Of a stretch of DNA of 64,000 nucleotides, positions 1 through 8,829 are shown piece after piece. The stretch's first letter is position 1, and every line of letters begins with the position of its first letter. The notes beneath the pieces were generated by a model. The model was not told the origin of the DNA, did not search any database, and saw only the letters and a list, made by a program, of their open reading frames with translations. Origin of the DNA: Phycisphaerales bacterium (GTDB lineage: Bacteria > Planctomycetota > Phycisphaerae > Phycisphaerales > UBA1924); the NCBI GenBank assembly GCA_040221175.1, contig JAVJVK010000019.1, positions 372,001-436,000 of the forward strand, read 5' to 3'. The translations under genes and the position numbers were made by a program.

Positions 1-477
1 GATCATGCGCTCCCGGGCCGGGTGGTTGTACAGCACGACGGCGTCGGCCTTGCGACCGATCCAGTTGCGAAGCCGGCGAGACCACGCCGAGTCTCGCACC
101 GAGTAGCCGTGCCCCCACAGCACCACGCCCACGCCATGCTTCTTCGCACGCCCAATGGCCGGAAGCAGGCTGGGCGCCCCCGCGTTGTACTCCAGCACCG
201 CCACGTCGGCGCGTGCCGGATCGACCGCTTCCATCTGAGCCGACACCCACCGAACCTTCCTGGGCCACTTCAACAGCGTCCGCTCGGCCACCTGGCGAGC
301 CTCGAAGCCCTCGGCCGCTACGTTTGGCAGCTTGGCCTTGTCGCTGAAGAGCACCTCGACCGAGATCCCCGGGCGTTGGGCCAGCTCCGCGAACACGGGC
401 ACGCGATAAGCCGGCAGCGCCGGCTGCTGGAAGCACACGCGGATGGGCTGGTTCTCGGGCGAAGCGGGCACGCTCAT
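1..477 (-). CDS. Glycosyltransferase, N-terminal part (cut by window edge)
   Basis: An open frame starts at an ATG at 475-477 and runs off the left edge, giving 159 residues. The N-terminus reads [18 protein letters not shown] followed by an alternating strand/helix pattern. That is the usual opening of a GT-B fold glycosyltransferase (GT4-like), with the acceptor-side Rossmann domain first. The segment [17 protein letters not shown] resembles the mid-N-domain of O-antigen or capsule-type transferases. It would act in the cytoplasm, transferring a sugar from a nucleotide donor to a glycan or lipid acceptor. It is divergently transcribed from cysC with about 100 bp between them. The donor-binding C-terminal domain lies outside the window, so substrate cannot be judged. 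Family assignment is by fold pattern only. Confidence 0.6.
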   Translation of the reverse strand, partial: MSVPASPENQPIRVCFQQPALPAYRVPVFAELAQRPGISVEVLFSDKAKLPNVAAEGFEARQVAERTLLKWPRKVRWVSAQMEAVDPARADVAVLEYNAGAPSLLPAIGRAKKHGVGVVLWGHGYSVRDSAWSRRLRNWIGRKADAVVLYNHPARERMI

Positions 478-580
478 GGCGGCAACGCTATCGGTTCGCG
501 GCAGCCAACCCGTCTACGATCTCTCCGCTGGACCGGCCATGCGGGCCCGGCGACCATGCAGAACCCAAACAGGAGGCGGA

Positions 581-1207
581 ATGACCCAGACCACCGATAA
601 GGTCAAGGCGACCAACATCCACTGGCACGAGGGCGACCTCAGCCGAGACGAACGCTGGAACGCACTCAAGGCAAAGGGCGCCACGGTCTGGTTCACCGGC
701 CTGAGCGGCTCGGGCAAGAGCACCATCGCCAGCGCCGTCGAGCAGGTCCTGGTCAAGAAGGGCGTCAACAGCTACCGCCTGGACGGCGACAACGTCCGCC
801 ACGGCCTCAACAAGAACCTGGGCTTCAGCGCCGAAGACCGCACCGAGAACATCCGCCGCATCGGCGAGGTCAGCAAGCTCTTCGCCGACGCTGGCGTCGT
901 GAGCCTGACCAGCTTCATCAGCCCCTACGTGAAGGACCGCGAGTTGTGCCGTGCGATGCACGACCAGGCCAAGCTGCCCTTCCTCGAGGTCTTCGTCGAC
1001 ACGCCCCTCGAAGAGTGCGAGAAGCGCGACCCCAAGGGCCTCTACAAGAAGGCCCGCGCGGGCGAGATCAAGGGCTTCACCGGCATCGACGACCCCTACG
1101 AGGCCCCCCCCAAGGCCGAACTGGTCCTCAAGACCGCCGGCCGCTCGATCGACGACTGCGTGCAGGAAGTGCTGAGCTTCCTGGAGAGCAAGGGCATCGT
1201 CCGGTAG
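581..1207 (+). CDS. cysC: Adenylyl-sulfate kinase
   Basis: This 208-residue protein phosphorylates adenylyl sulfate (APS) with ATP to give PAPS, the activated sulfate used for assimilation or sulfotransferases. The P-loop GLSGSGKST is at residues 40-48. The FISPY segment at 112-116 carries the family's conserved serine (S114), and [10 protein letters not shown] at 68-77 is the APS-site signature. Length matches stand-alone CysC (about 200). The ATG at 581 is chosen because AGGAGG sits directly upstream and the family's HWHEG opening follows; the frame is open further upstream without a ribosome site. No cysD/cysN is nearby, so the sulfurylase partner is elsewhere. A small zinc-ribbon gene follows after 11 bp. 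Confidence 0.95.
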   Translation: MTQTTDKVKATNIHWHEGDLSRDERWNALKAKGATVWFTGLSGSGKSTIASAVEQVLVKKGVNSYRLDGDNVRHGLNKNLGFSAEDRTENIRRIGEVSKLFADAGVVSLTSFISPYVKDRELCRAMHDQAKLPFLEVFVDTPLEECEKRDPKGLYKKARAGEIKGFTGIDDPYEAPPKAELVLKTAGRSIDDCVQEVLSFLESKGIVR

Positions 1208-1218
1208 GACATAATCTC

Positions 1219-1701
1219 ATGCCGAAGCTTACCTGTCCCGAGTGCCATCACTCTAAGACGCTTTCGGGCAGGGAGTATCGTCGAATTGTGGTAGCCAACC
1301 CTCGCTATTTCTTTGAGGATGATGCGAGACGCTATCCAAGTTTTTGTTGTGTGGCTTGCGGATGGCGTGGCACCCCAGTTGTGCAAGACTGGGAGGTTCC
1401 CTCGAAAGTTCCGTGCACGGATTGCGGTAAGCCAATTTCAACAGATCGTATTGATGCGCTGGGCACCCCGTCACGTTGTACCGGATGCCAACTTCGAGTT
1501 GAAGCTAACCCGTTCGAGTTGGCGGGCAAGCCCTGTGCAGTCTGCGGGAGCGCACTAGTCATAGAAATCACTGAGTACTCAACAGACTGGCTCGATCCCG
1601 GCCCGAAGCGTCACCGAGTCCGCTGTGATGCATGCTCTTATGTGCAGCATCAAGACAAGACACGCGTTGAGCCAGAAACCAAGGATCGACACGCTGACTA
1701 G
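1219..1701 (+). CDS. Small protein with six CxxC zinc-ribbon motifs
   Basis: A 160-residue protein of unknown function. It contains six CxxC pairs (CPEC, CVAC, CTDC, CTGC, CAVC, CDAC), enough to build three zinc ribbons, and little else recognisable. Such arrays usually bind Zn2+ and contact nucleic acid or protein. Its codons and base composition are clearly more A/T-rich than the flanking genes, with many third-position A/T, which suggests recent acquisition. It starts 11 bp after cysC but has no strong ribosome site, so co-transcription is possible but functional linkage is doubtful. It ends 41 bp before the convergent gene at 1743. No family name is offered. Confidence 0.7.
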   Translation: MPKLTCPECHHSKTLSGREYRRIVVANPRYFFEDDARRYPSFCCVACGWRGTPVVQDWEVPSKVPCTDCGKPISTDRIDALGTPSRCTGCQLRVEANPFELAGKPCAVCGSALVIEITEYSTDWLDPGPKRHRVRCDACSYVQHQDKTRVEPETKDRHAD

Positions 1702-1742
1702 TAGATGTTGTGTTCCACTGTTGCTGAGCGTGCTCCACCCGG

Positions 1743-2039
1743 TCAATTCTTCATCCGCCGAAGGCGCTGCGGCTTGGCCTTGGGCACCTGCTCGATCAGG
1801 CCGCGCGCTTCGAGGTCCTGCTTCACCGTCGTGACGTACCAGAGGACGCTGAGCCCCTTGGGGTATGCGTCTTCGTTCAAATGGTCGACGACCAGGTCGC
1901 CCAGGTCGCCGAAGAGCACGCCCTCGTCGTCCTTCGGGATGACCTTCAGCAGCGCCCGCCGCATCTCGTCGTACTTGGTCCTTTCGATGTTGACGCCCGC
2001 CTTGCCCTGCGGGTGCAGCGTCATGATCCGCTCGGCCAT
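1743..2039 (-). CDS. Conserved small protein (DUF6958-like)
   Basis: A 98-residue soluble basic/acidic protein opening MAERIMTLHPQGKAGVNI, with KYDEMRRALLKVIP and an ending rich in Lys/Arg. The internal pattern of helix, short strand and YVTTVKQDLEARGLI looks like a small winged-helix-type fold. I recall this sequence type as DUF6958, but that name is from memory. The ATG at 2039 is preferred over an upstream in-frame codon inside gltX because GAGAGG precedes it and the family motif begins here. It lies 16 bp downstream of the gltX stop on the same strand, so it is probably the last gene of that transcript. Role unknown. Confidence 0.65.
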   Translation of the reverse strand: MAERIMTLHPQGKAGVNIERTKYDEMRRALLKVIPKDDEGVLFGDLGDLVVDHLNEDAYPKGLSVLWYVTTVKQDLEARGLIEQVPKAKPQRLRRMKN

Positions 2040-2055
2040 CCCCACGCCCCTCTCG

Positions 2056-3771
2056 CTAGCTATTGACAGCATGGGCCGACACGCACCGCTCGATGCGAGC
2101 GAACGCCTGCGCCTTGCCCACAAGCTCCAGCGTCTGCCCAAGCCCCGGGCTCACCGTCCCGCCCGTCATCGCCACGCGCAGCGGTTGGGCCGCCTTGCCC
2201 ATGCCAAGGCCCTTGCCCTCGCACCACTGCTTGATGGCCGCCTCGATCGCCTCGGCCTCGAACGGCTCGACCGCTTCGAGCACCGGCGCCAACTCACGCA
2301 GCACCGCCAGTCCCTCGCCGTCGTTCTTCAGCAGCACCTTGTTGACGGCCTTCTCGTCGTACCCGAAGTCGTCCCGCAGCGCGAACGCTACCACGCCCGC
2401 CGCCTCACGCAGCACCCGGGTCCGCTGCCTCGCAGCGGCAGCCGCCATCGTCAGCTTGTCGCCCAGGGCCTCAAGCGTCGCCTGGTCGTACCGCTCCAGC
2501 CAGGTCCGCCACGCATCGGCGAACTGTTCGTCGCTCATGCGGTTCTGGATCTCGTCGGCGTTGAAGGCCATGAGCTTCTCGCGGTCGAACTTGCTCGCGC
2601 TCTTGCCGATGCGGTGCAGGTCGAACTTCTCGACCAGGTACCCCATCGTGAATCGCTCGACGTCGGTGCCGTCCTCGTTCTTCTCGCCCGGGTTCCAGCC
2701 CAGCAGCGCAAGGTAGTTGCACAGGACGTGCGGCAGGTACCCGCTGCGCCGGAAGTCCTCCACGTCGATCTCCGGCGGCGTGAAGCCGATGACGCCGGCC
2801 AGCCGCATCAGGTCATCGGTCGGCAACTGCGCCCGCTTGTCGCCCATCCACGCCTTGAAGCTCGCGTCGTCGAGCGTGCCCTCGGGCGCCGCATCGATCT
2901 TCTGTTCCTTACAGAACGCCCGGACGGCCTTGTCCTTGTCCCGCTTGCTCATCTTGCTGTTGTCGGGGTTGAAGATCAGCGGCAGGTGCGCGTACACCGG
3001 CGTGCGATAGCCCAGCGCCTGCTGTAGCGCCACGTGCCGTGGCGTGTTCTGCAGGTGTTCCTGGCCACGCAACACGTGGCTGACGCCCATGGCCTCGTCG
3101 TCGACCACCACCGCGAAGTGGTACGTCGGGAAGCCGTCGGCCTTGCGGATCACGAAGTCGTCCAACTCGCCCGCGGCAAAGCGAACCTCGCCCAGCACCG
3201 AGTCGGCCACCACCACGTCATGGTCGGGCGCCATGAACCGCACCACGTGCGGCTCGCCCGCCATCATCCGGCTCATGCGTTCCTCTTCGGGAATCTCGAG
3301 CGCCGCCCGGTCGTAGCGATACGTCTGATTGGCGTCTTGGGCCGCCTTGCGCTTGGCCTCGAGTTCCTCGGCCGTCTCGAAGGCCGGGTACGCCCGCCCC
3401 CGCTCGAGCAACTCGGCCAGCGCCGCGTTGTACTGGTCCACGCGCTCGGCCTGGAAGAACGGCCCCACGCCCCTAAGGTCGCCGCCCAGCCCTTCAAACG
3501 CGGGCCCTTCCTGCCACGCGATGCCCAGCCAGGCCAGGTCTTCGAGGATGCCGGCAACCGCCGCCTCGCTGGATCGCTTCTGGTCGGTGTCTTCCACCCG
3601 CAACAGGAACGTGCCGTCGTGGCCCTTGGCAAAGGCCCAACAGAACAACGCGGTTCGCGCTCCCCCCACGTGCAGGTGCCCCGTGGGCGAGGGTGCGAAC
3701 CGCGTGTACACCCCATGGACCGGGGCGGGCTGGCCGTTGGCGGCCGATACGTCTGCGTGTGCGTCGCTCAT
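2056..3771 (-). CDS. gltX: Glutamate--tRNA ligase
   Basis: Class I aminoacyl-tRNA synthetase of 571 residues, charging tRNA-Glu in the cytoplasm. The N-terminal Rossmann domain has PSPTGHLHVGG (residues 27-37), the HIGH-class signature. KMSKR follows near residue 275 within NPDNSKMSKRDKDKAV. The C-terminal helical anticodon-binding domain completes the protein. At 571 residues it is about 100 longer than many bacterial GluRS; the extra length is spread in acidic and alanine-rich inserts and a 20-residue N-terminal extension, not a separate domain. Whether it is discriminating (Glu-specific) or also charges tRNA-Gln cannot be told from sequence reading. It starts 36 bp from the stop of the upstream subtilase and is followed by the small gene at 1743-2039. 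Confidence 0.95.
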   Translation of the reverse strand: MSDAHADVSAANGQPAPVHGVYTRFAPSPTGHLHVGGARTALFCWAFAKGHDGTFLLRVEDTDQKRSSEAAVAGILEDLAWLGIAWQEGPAFEGLGGDLRGVGPFFQAERVDQYNAALAELLERGRAYPAFETAEELEAKRKAAQDANQTYRYDRAALEIPEEERMSRMMAGEPHVVRFMAPDHDVVVADSVLGEVRFAAGELDDFVIRKADGFPTYHFAVVVDDEAMGVSHVLRGQEHLQNTPRHVALQQALGYRTPVYAHLPLIFNPDNSKMSKRDKDKAVRAFCKEQKIDAAPEGTLDDASFKAWMGDKRAQLPTDDLMRLAGVIGFTPPEIDVEDFRRSGYLPHVLCNYLALLGWNPGEKNEDGTDVERFTMGYLVEKFDLHRIGKSASKFDREKLMAFNADEIQNRMSDEQFADAWRTWLERYDQATLEALGDKLTMAAAAARQRTRVLREAAGVVAFALRDDFGYDEKAVNKVLLKNDGEGLAVLRELAPVLEAVEPFEAEAIEAAIKQWCEGKGLGMGKAAQPLRVAMTGGTVSPGLGQTLELVGKAQAFARIERCVSAHAVNS

Positions 3772-3807
3772 CGTGCAGATGCTAGCGACGCCACCACGCG
3801 CAGGGCA

Positions 3808-5124
3808 TCAGCAGCCGGTGGCGAACAGGTTCTGAAACTCCAGGAAGTCAAAGATGTTGAAGTCGCCGTCGCCGTTGATGTCCGCCTGGGCCTCGCCCTG
3901 GTCGAACGCGGTCTGGAACGCCAGGAAGTCGAAGATGGTCAGGTCGCCATCGCCGTCGAAGTCGGCCACGCACGGAGGCAGCACGTCCAGCGCCGCCTCG
4001 GCATTCACCAGGCCATAGCCGAAGTCGCCGTCCCAGCCCGGGCTGCCCAGGTCGATGGCCGTATCGATCATGAACTGGCGGACCTCGTCGTTGATGCGCC
4101 CGTTGCCGTTGGTGTCCTGGATGCCAGCGCCGATGATCAACGCCGCCACGCCAACGGCGTGGGGCGTGGCCATGGACGTGCCGTCGAGGTTGCCGTACGA
4201 GTCATCGCGGTTGGAGGTCGTGGAGTAGACGTCCACGCCCGGCGCCACCAGTTCGAGGTTCGTCCCACCCTGCGAGAAGCTCGCACGACGATCGCGGCTG
4301 TCGATGGCGCCCACGGCGATCACGCTGTCGTAGCGTGCGGGCACGCCGATGGGCGCGCCCCCGCCGTTGCCCGACGCCGCAAAGTGGATGATGCCCGCGT
4401 CCCAGGTGTTCTGATACGCCGATTCAACGAGCGAGGAATCGCCCAGCGTGAAGCTGCTGTTGGTGACCTGGATGCCGTTGTCCAGCGCCCACTGCAGCGC
4501 GTTGATGGCGCCCGACGCCGTCGGTGCGAACGTGCCGACCTTCAGCATGTACAGGTCGGCTTCCGACGCCACGCCGACGATGTTCGAACCATTGGCAACC
4601 GCCGCGACGCTGCCGCTGACGTGCGTGCCGTGGCTGAACGGGTCGCTGAAATCGTCGCTCATGATCGAGAAGTCGTATCCGAACACGAAGTTGTCGGCGA
4701 TGTCTTCGTGGGTGTGCCGCAGGCCCGAGTCCATGACGCCCACGGCCACGCCCGTGCCCCGCTGTCCGCCGGTGTGCGTGTTCTCGCAGCCAACGCGGCG
4801 CACGCCCCACACCTGGTCATACTCGGTCGTGTACTGGCCGATGCCGTTGGGCTCCACGCCCACCACACGGGCATCGAGCGCACGCAGCTGAGCCTCGGCC
4901 CCGGCGGGCAGGCTCGCGTGCATGCCCGGCGCCACCGTCCAGACCTGGTGTACGACGCCGCCAAGCGACTCGACCAGCGCCACGTCGGCGGGGGTCGGGT
5001 TGCTGACGAACTCGATGAGCACGTCGGCCATCGGGGTCACGGTCTCATCGGCCTGGGCGGTCGAGCCCAGAGGGCCACACACGGACAACACGGCCGCGGC
5101 GGCGGTCAGTCGGGCAGGCTGCAT
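3808..5124 (-). CDS. Secreted S8 subtilisin-like protease with dockerin-like tail
   Basis: A 438-residue secreted serine endopeptidase. A signal peptide (about residues 1-25, ending STAQA) is followed by an inhibitor-I9-like propeptide (about 33-93). The S8 catalytic domain has Asp132 (VMDSG), His165 (SHGTH), oxyanion Asn253 (SGNG) and Ser317 (GTSMATPH), so the triad is complete. Residues 385-438 form two EF-hand/dockerin-like calcium loops (DFDGDGDLT and DINGDGDFN, each followed by FDFL.FQ) ending in Gly-Cys. The same tail occurs on six other secreted proteins in this window. It is transcribed toward gltX with 36 bp between, and divergently from the EF-G gene across 347 bp. A role in extracellular protein degradation or surface processing is inferred. 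Confidence 0.93.
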   Translation of the reverse strand: MQPARLTAAAAVLSVCGPLGSTAQADETVTPMADVLIEFVSNPTPADVALVESLGGVVHQVWTVAPGMHASLPAGAEAQLRALDARVVGVEPNGIGQYTTEYDQVWGVRRVGCENTHTGGQRGTGVAVGVMDSGLRHTHEDIADNFVFGYDFSIMSDDFSDPFSHGTHVSGSVAAVANGSNIVGVASEADLYMLKVGTFAPTASGAINALQWALDNGIQVTNSSFTLGDSSLVESAYQNTWDAGIIHFAASGNGGGAPIGVPARYDSVIAVGAIDSRDRRASFSQGGTNLELVAPGVDVYSTTSNRDDSYGNLDGTSMATPHAVGVAALIIGAGIQDTNGNGRINDEVRQFMIDTAIDLGSPGWDGDFGYGLVNAEAALDVLPPCVADFDGDGDLTIFDFLAFQTAFDQGEAQADINGDGDFNIFDFLEFQNLFATGC

Positions 5125-5471
5125 ATCAAACTCCTAACAGTTTCGATGGGCAGGAAACGAGCGAAACCGGGCGGGCCATCCCGGCCGCCCACCACCTGCC
5201 AGCATACCGCGCTCCGCTGGCGTGCACGGCTGGCTGGCGGTCTTTTGGGTCTACGTACCCAACCATCCGCCGTTACAACCGGTGCGGTTTCGCCTCGTTG
5301 GCGCGGGTTCACCATGCCATAACGCAGGCTTGGCCCCACATGTATGATGGAGCGTGGCCGCTCGTGGGCCCGGGGCCGCCCCAGGCCCCATGCCAGGCCA
5401 CGCCAACCCGCTCGGCGGCAACGACGGGCACGGACCCGCGACGTGCCGCCCAATCCGACGGAGGCGCCCCT
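5125..5471. other. Divergent intergenic region between subtilase and EF-G genes
   Basis: No plausible gene is seen in these 347 bp. Promoters for both flanking genes must lie here. A TATGAT hexamer at about 5342-5347 is a possible -10 for the EF-G gene, but no convincing -35 stands at the right spacing. GGAGG at 5460-5464 is the ribosome site for the EF-G start at 5472. Confidence 0.5.
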
Positions 5472-7541
5472 ATGGCTGTTCGCAATCCTTCAACGATCCG
5501 CAACCTCCTCCTGGCCGGCCACGCCGGCGCCGGCAAGACCCTGCTCGTCGAGCGACTGCTCAACGCCGCCGGCGCCACCAACCGCATGGGCTCGATCGAA
5601 GACGGCAACACCGTCACCGACTGGACCGACGAGGCCAAGAAGCATGGCCACAGCCTGACCAGCAGCCTGGCCCATTACGAACGCAACGACACGCTTGTCT
5701 CCCTCATCGATACGCCCGGCCTGGCCGACTTCTTTGGCCAGGCCATCGCCGGCCTGCCCGCCGCGGGCCTGGTGGGCGTGGTCGTCGATGCCGCCAAGGG
5801 AATCGAGACCAGCACGCGCCGCATCATGTCCGTCGCCGAGCAGCGCAACATTCCGCGCATGATCATCGTGAACAAGATCGACGACGCACAGGCCGACCTC
5901 GAAGGACTGATCGCCAAGATCCGCGAGACCTTCGGCAACGTGTGCGTGCCCGTCAACCTGCCCGCGGCCGACCGCGAGGGCGTCGTCGACGTGCTGGGCG
6001 AAGACACCAGCGGCGATACGCTCTTCAGCGACGTCGAGACGGCCCACACCAGGATCGTCGAGCAGGTCGTGGAGGTCGAAGACGGCCTGATGACCCAGTA
6101 CCTCGAGGGCGGCGCCGCCTCGCTCGACCGCAAGGCCGTGCACGATGCCTTCGAGAGGGCCCTGCGCGAAGCCCACCTGGTGCCCATCTGCTTCGTGAGC
6201 GCCAAGACCGGCGCGGGCGCCGATGCCCTGCTGGACCTCATCGAGAGCCAGTGCCCCAGCCCGTTGGAGACCAACCCGCGCACGTTCGAGAAGCTCGACG
6301 ACGACGGCAAGCTCATCGAGAGCTTCGAGCCCAAGCCCGACGCAAGCCAGCCGCTTCTGGCCCACGTCTTCAAGGTCGCCAGCGACCCGTTCGTGGGCAA
6401 GCTGGGCATCATGAAGATCCACCAAGGCACGCTGAAGGTCAAGGACGAGGTGTACTTCGGCGACGGTCGCAAGCCCGTCCGCGTGAACACGCTCTTCCGC
6501 CTCCAGGGCAAGGATCACGTAGACGTCACCGAGGCGGGCCCGGGTGAGATCGTCGCCGTCAGCAAGATCGACGAGATCGAGTTCAACACCGTCGTGCACG
6601 CCCACGCCAACGAACACCTCCGCCTGCGGCCGCTGCCGCTGCCCAAGCCCATGTTCGGCCTGGCCGTCGCCTTGTCAAACCACAAGGACGAATCCAAGTT
6701 CGGCCCCGCCATCGCCAAGTTGCAAGCCGAAGATCCCTGCTTCATCATGGACCGCGTCGTCGCCACCAAGGAGACCGTGCTGCGCGGGCTGGGCGAGATG
6801 CACCTGCGCGTCATGCTCGAACGCATGAAGAGCCAGTACGGCATCGAGGTCGAGACCCACCAGCCCAAGATCGCCTACAAGGAAACCGTCACCGCCAACG
6901 CCGAGGGCCACCACCGCCACAAGAAGCAGTCGGGCGGCTCAGGTGAGTTCGGCGAGGTCTATCTCCGCGTGGCGCCCCTCAATGGTGAAGCCGCCGAGCA
7001 CGGCGAGCACTTCGAGTTCGTGAACGCCACCGTGGGCGGCTCCATCCCCAAGCAGTTCATGCCCGCGATCGAGAAGGGCATCCGCCAGGCGCTCACCGAG
7101 GGCGCCATCGCCGGATACCCCATGGAAGGCGTGAAGGTCGAGGTCTACGACGGCAAGTACCACGCCGTCGACTCCAAAGAAGTGGCCTTCATCAAGGCCG
7201 GAAAGCGCGCCTTCGTCGATGCCTGTCGCAAGGCAAAGCCTGCGCTGCTCGAGCCGTTCGTCGAGGTCGAGGTCACCGCCCCGGCCCAGTACATGGGCGA
7301 CATCACCGGCGACCTGTCGACCAAGCGCGGCCGAGTGCAGGACTCCATGGTCGACGGCGATACCTGCACCGTTCGCGCCGTGGCGCCCCTGGGCATGCTC
7401 CAGAACTACGCCAACGAACTCAAGAGCATGACCCACGGCGCTGGCAGCTACGTCATGGACTACAGCCACGACGAACGTACGCCGCCGAACGTCCAGGCCG
7501 AAGTCATCGCGGCGTATGACCCCCACGCCGACGACGACTGA
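5472..7541 (+). CDS. Elongation factor G-like translational GTPase (non-canonical EF-G)
   Basis: A 689-residue EF-G/TetM-superfamily GTPase. G1 is GHAGAGKT at residues 16-23, G3 is DTPG at 80-83 and G4 is NKID at 134-137. Domain II follows, and the C-terminal domain IV/V region includes GSGEFGEVYLRVAPL and the AQYMGDITGDLSTKRGRV segment typical of EF-G domain V. The P-loop lacks the AHIDAGKTT form of canonical FusA and instead looks like the divergent EF-G-like (EF-G2) branch. Whether it does translocation, recycling or another ribosome job is not decidable. Start 5472 has GGAGG seven bases upstream; the open frame extends further 5' without support. No rpsL/rpsG neighbours are present, again unlike canonical fusA. 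A hairpin separates it from ssrA. Confidence 0.9.
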   Translation: MAVRNPSTIRNLLLAGHAGAGKTLLVERLLNAAGATNRMGSIEDGNTVTDWTDEAKKHGHSLTSSLAHYERNDTLVSLIDTPGLADFFGQAIAGLPAAGLVGVVVDAAKGIETSTRRIMSVAEQRNIPRMIIVNKIDDAQADLEGLIAKIRETFGNVCVPVNLPAADREGVVDVLGEDTSGDTLFSDVETAHTRIVEQVVEVEDGLMTQYLEGGAASLDRKAVHDAFERALREAHLVPICFVSAKTGAGADALLDLIESQCPSPLETNPRTFEKLDDDGKLIESFEPKPDASQPLLAHVFKVASDPFVGKLGIMKIHQGTLKVKDEVYFGDGRKPVRVNTLFRLQGKDHVDVTEAGPGEIVAVSKIDEIEFNTVVHAHANEHLRLRPLPLPKPMFGLAVALSNHKDESKFGPAIAKLQAEDPCFIMDRVVATKETVLRGLGEMHLRVMLERMKSQYGIEVETHQPKIAYKETVTANAEGHHRHKKQSGGSGEFGEVYLRVAPLNGEAAEHGEHFEFVNATVGGSIPKQFMPAIEKGIRQALTEGAIAGYPMEGVKVEVYDGKYHAVDSKEVAFIKAGKRAFVDACRKAKPALLEPFVEVEVTAPAQYMGDITGDLSTKRGRVQDSMVDGDTCTVRAVAPLGMLQNYANELKSMTHGAGSYVMDYSHDERTPPNVQAEVIAAYDPHADDD

Positions 7542-7572
7542 ATCAGAGCGAGCATCACCTGATCACCAACGA

Positions 7573-7602
7573 CAACGCCGCGCGCAGGAGCACGCGGCGT
7601 TG
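7573..7602. terminator. Hairpin between convergent EF-G gene and ssrA
   Basis: A perfect 10-bp inverted repeat, CAACGCCGCG and CGCGGCGTTG, encloses a 10-nt loop. It sits between two convergent transcription units and could terminate both. There is no strong T-run on either side, so intrinsic termination is inferred from position and stem strength. Confidence 0.6.
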
Positions 7603-7613
7603 TTCATCGAGAG

Positions 7614-7961
7614 TGGAGCCGGGGGGAATCGAACCCCCGTGTCGGATCGGCAGCCATGGCGCCTCTACGCGTGTAGTCGGCGATTTGATCTCGGCCTGTG
7701 CACGGGCGCCGACGCCCTTGCCTTCGGCCCAGCCACCGGTGAACCTCCTCGCCAACACGCCCGGAAGCGCCACGTGTTGACCAGCCCGATGTCGTCGTCC
7801 CCCTTCCCTATCGGGCGTCGAGAGGGGGACGGGCTACGTTAAGCAGCCAGAGCGTACTGCGGTTCGGCAGTTGTTGGTTTTGTGTGCCGGTTACGAGGAG
7901 AGCACACCTCTCGACGCGCCACACCATGCCTCACACGTCCGATCGAATCCATATCGGCCCC
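7614..7961 (-). ncRNA. ssrA: tmRNA (transfer-messenger RNA)
   Basis: One-piece tmRNA of about 348 nt that rescues stalled ribosomes together with SmpB. The 5' end GGGGCCG pairs with 3' CGGCTCC to give a 7-bp acceptor stem including the usual G3-U pair. The 3' part has the tRNA-like T arm, with GGTTCGATTCC-type loop sequence seen as GGGGTTCGATTCCCC. CCA is not encoded. The tag reading frame ends GCTCTGGCTGCTTAA at 7839-7853. Taking GCC at 7866-7868 as resume codon gives the tag AEPQYALAA; the ALAA end is the normal protease signal. The resume codon is inferred, since the frame is open further upstream. It is convergent with the EF-G gene and divergent from ispD. Confidence 0.93.
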
Positions 7962-8088
7962 AAGTTGTCGCCCCGACCATCAGGCCGCGGGCACGGACTA
8001 TAGAGAGCGATCCATTGCCGGGCCGCCCGTTCTGGGAACCCCACCAGCATCATCGCCTATTCCGCCACCCGACTCCATACACTGGTCA

Positions 8089-8820
8089 ATGCCCCCGCCC
8101 ACGAGCCTTGCCGTCCTCATCTGCGCCGCCGGCTCGGGCAGCCGCTTCGGCACCAGTTCTGGAAGCAAACTCGACCAGGACATGCACGGCAAGCCGGTGC
8201 TCCATCGAGCGGTGGAGCCCTTTCTTTCCCAGCCAGGAGTTGGCTCGGTCCTCGTCGCCGGCCCCGCAGATGCCTCGCAGCTCGCCGCGTTTCGCGAGCG
8301 GCACGAGGCCGCCCTGACGCCGCTGGGAGTCACCATCTGCCCCGGCGGCAAGGCCGAACGCTACGAGACCGTCGCCGCGGGGCTCGACGTTCTCCGCTCT
8401 CGCGCGTCCGGCGAGCAGGCCGTGCTGATCCACGACGCGGCGCGGCCGTGCGCGTCCCGGGCACTCGTGCGTCGCGTGATCGACGCCTTGGGAGATGCGG
8501 CGGCGGTCGTGCCCGCGATTCCAGTAGCCGACACGCTGAAGCGTGGCCGGCCAACCGAAGGTAATCGAGCCTTTGTCGAGGAAACCGTCGATCGCCGAAG
8601 CCTCTACGCATGCCAGACGCCCCAGGGCTTCACGAGAGAGCTCATCTCACGGGCGTACGCCCAGCACGACCTGCAGAGCACCGACGACGCGCAGCTCGTC
8701 GAACGCCTGGGCGAACCAGTCACGCTCCTACCAGGCGATCCGAGGAACCTGAAGATCACAAGGCCCGAGGATCTCGCGCTGGCACGTGCGATCTGGCCGA
8801 CGCTGGCGTCGGATGCCTAG
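8089..8820 (+). CDS. ispD: 2-C-methyl-D-erythritol 4-phosphate cytidylyltransferase
   Basis: A 243-residue cytoplasmic nucleotidyltransferase of the MEP isoprenoid pathway, converting MEP and CTP to CDP-ME. The signature LICAAGSGSRFG is at residues 10-21, followed by a conserved Lys in the KLDQDMHGKPVLHRA segment. HDAARPC in the middle and QTPQGF near residue 185 are the other IspD hallmarks. Length is typical (about 230). The ATG at 8089 is chosen because the family begins just before the glycine-rich loop; the frame is open upstream but contains tRNA-like ssrA flank and no ribosome site. No ispF fusion or neighbour is present. It ends 9 bp before the convergent lexA stop. Confidence 0.93.
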   Translation: MPPPTSLAVLICAAGSGSRFGTSSGSKLDQDMHGKPVLHRAVEPFLSQPGVGSVLVAGPADASQLAAFRERHEAALTPLGVTICPGGKAERYETVAAGLDVLRSRASGEQAVLIHDAARPCASRALVRRVIDALGDAAAVVPAIPVADTLKRGRPTEGNRAFVEETVDRRSLYACQTPQGFTRELISRAYAQHDLQSTDDAQLVERLGEPVTLLPGDPRNLKITRPEDLALARAIWPTLASDA

Positions 8821-8829
8821 CCCCAGGGC

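Noticed and set aside
3034-5322. Very long open frame on the plus strand across gltX and the subtilase
   Set aside because: It is antisense to two genes with complete catalytic motifs; its protein is rich in R/H/V/A of the kind produced opposite G/C-rich codons and has no family pattern.
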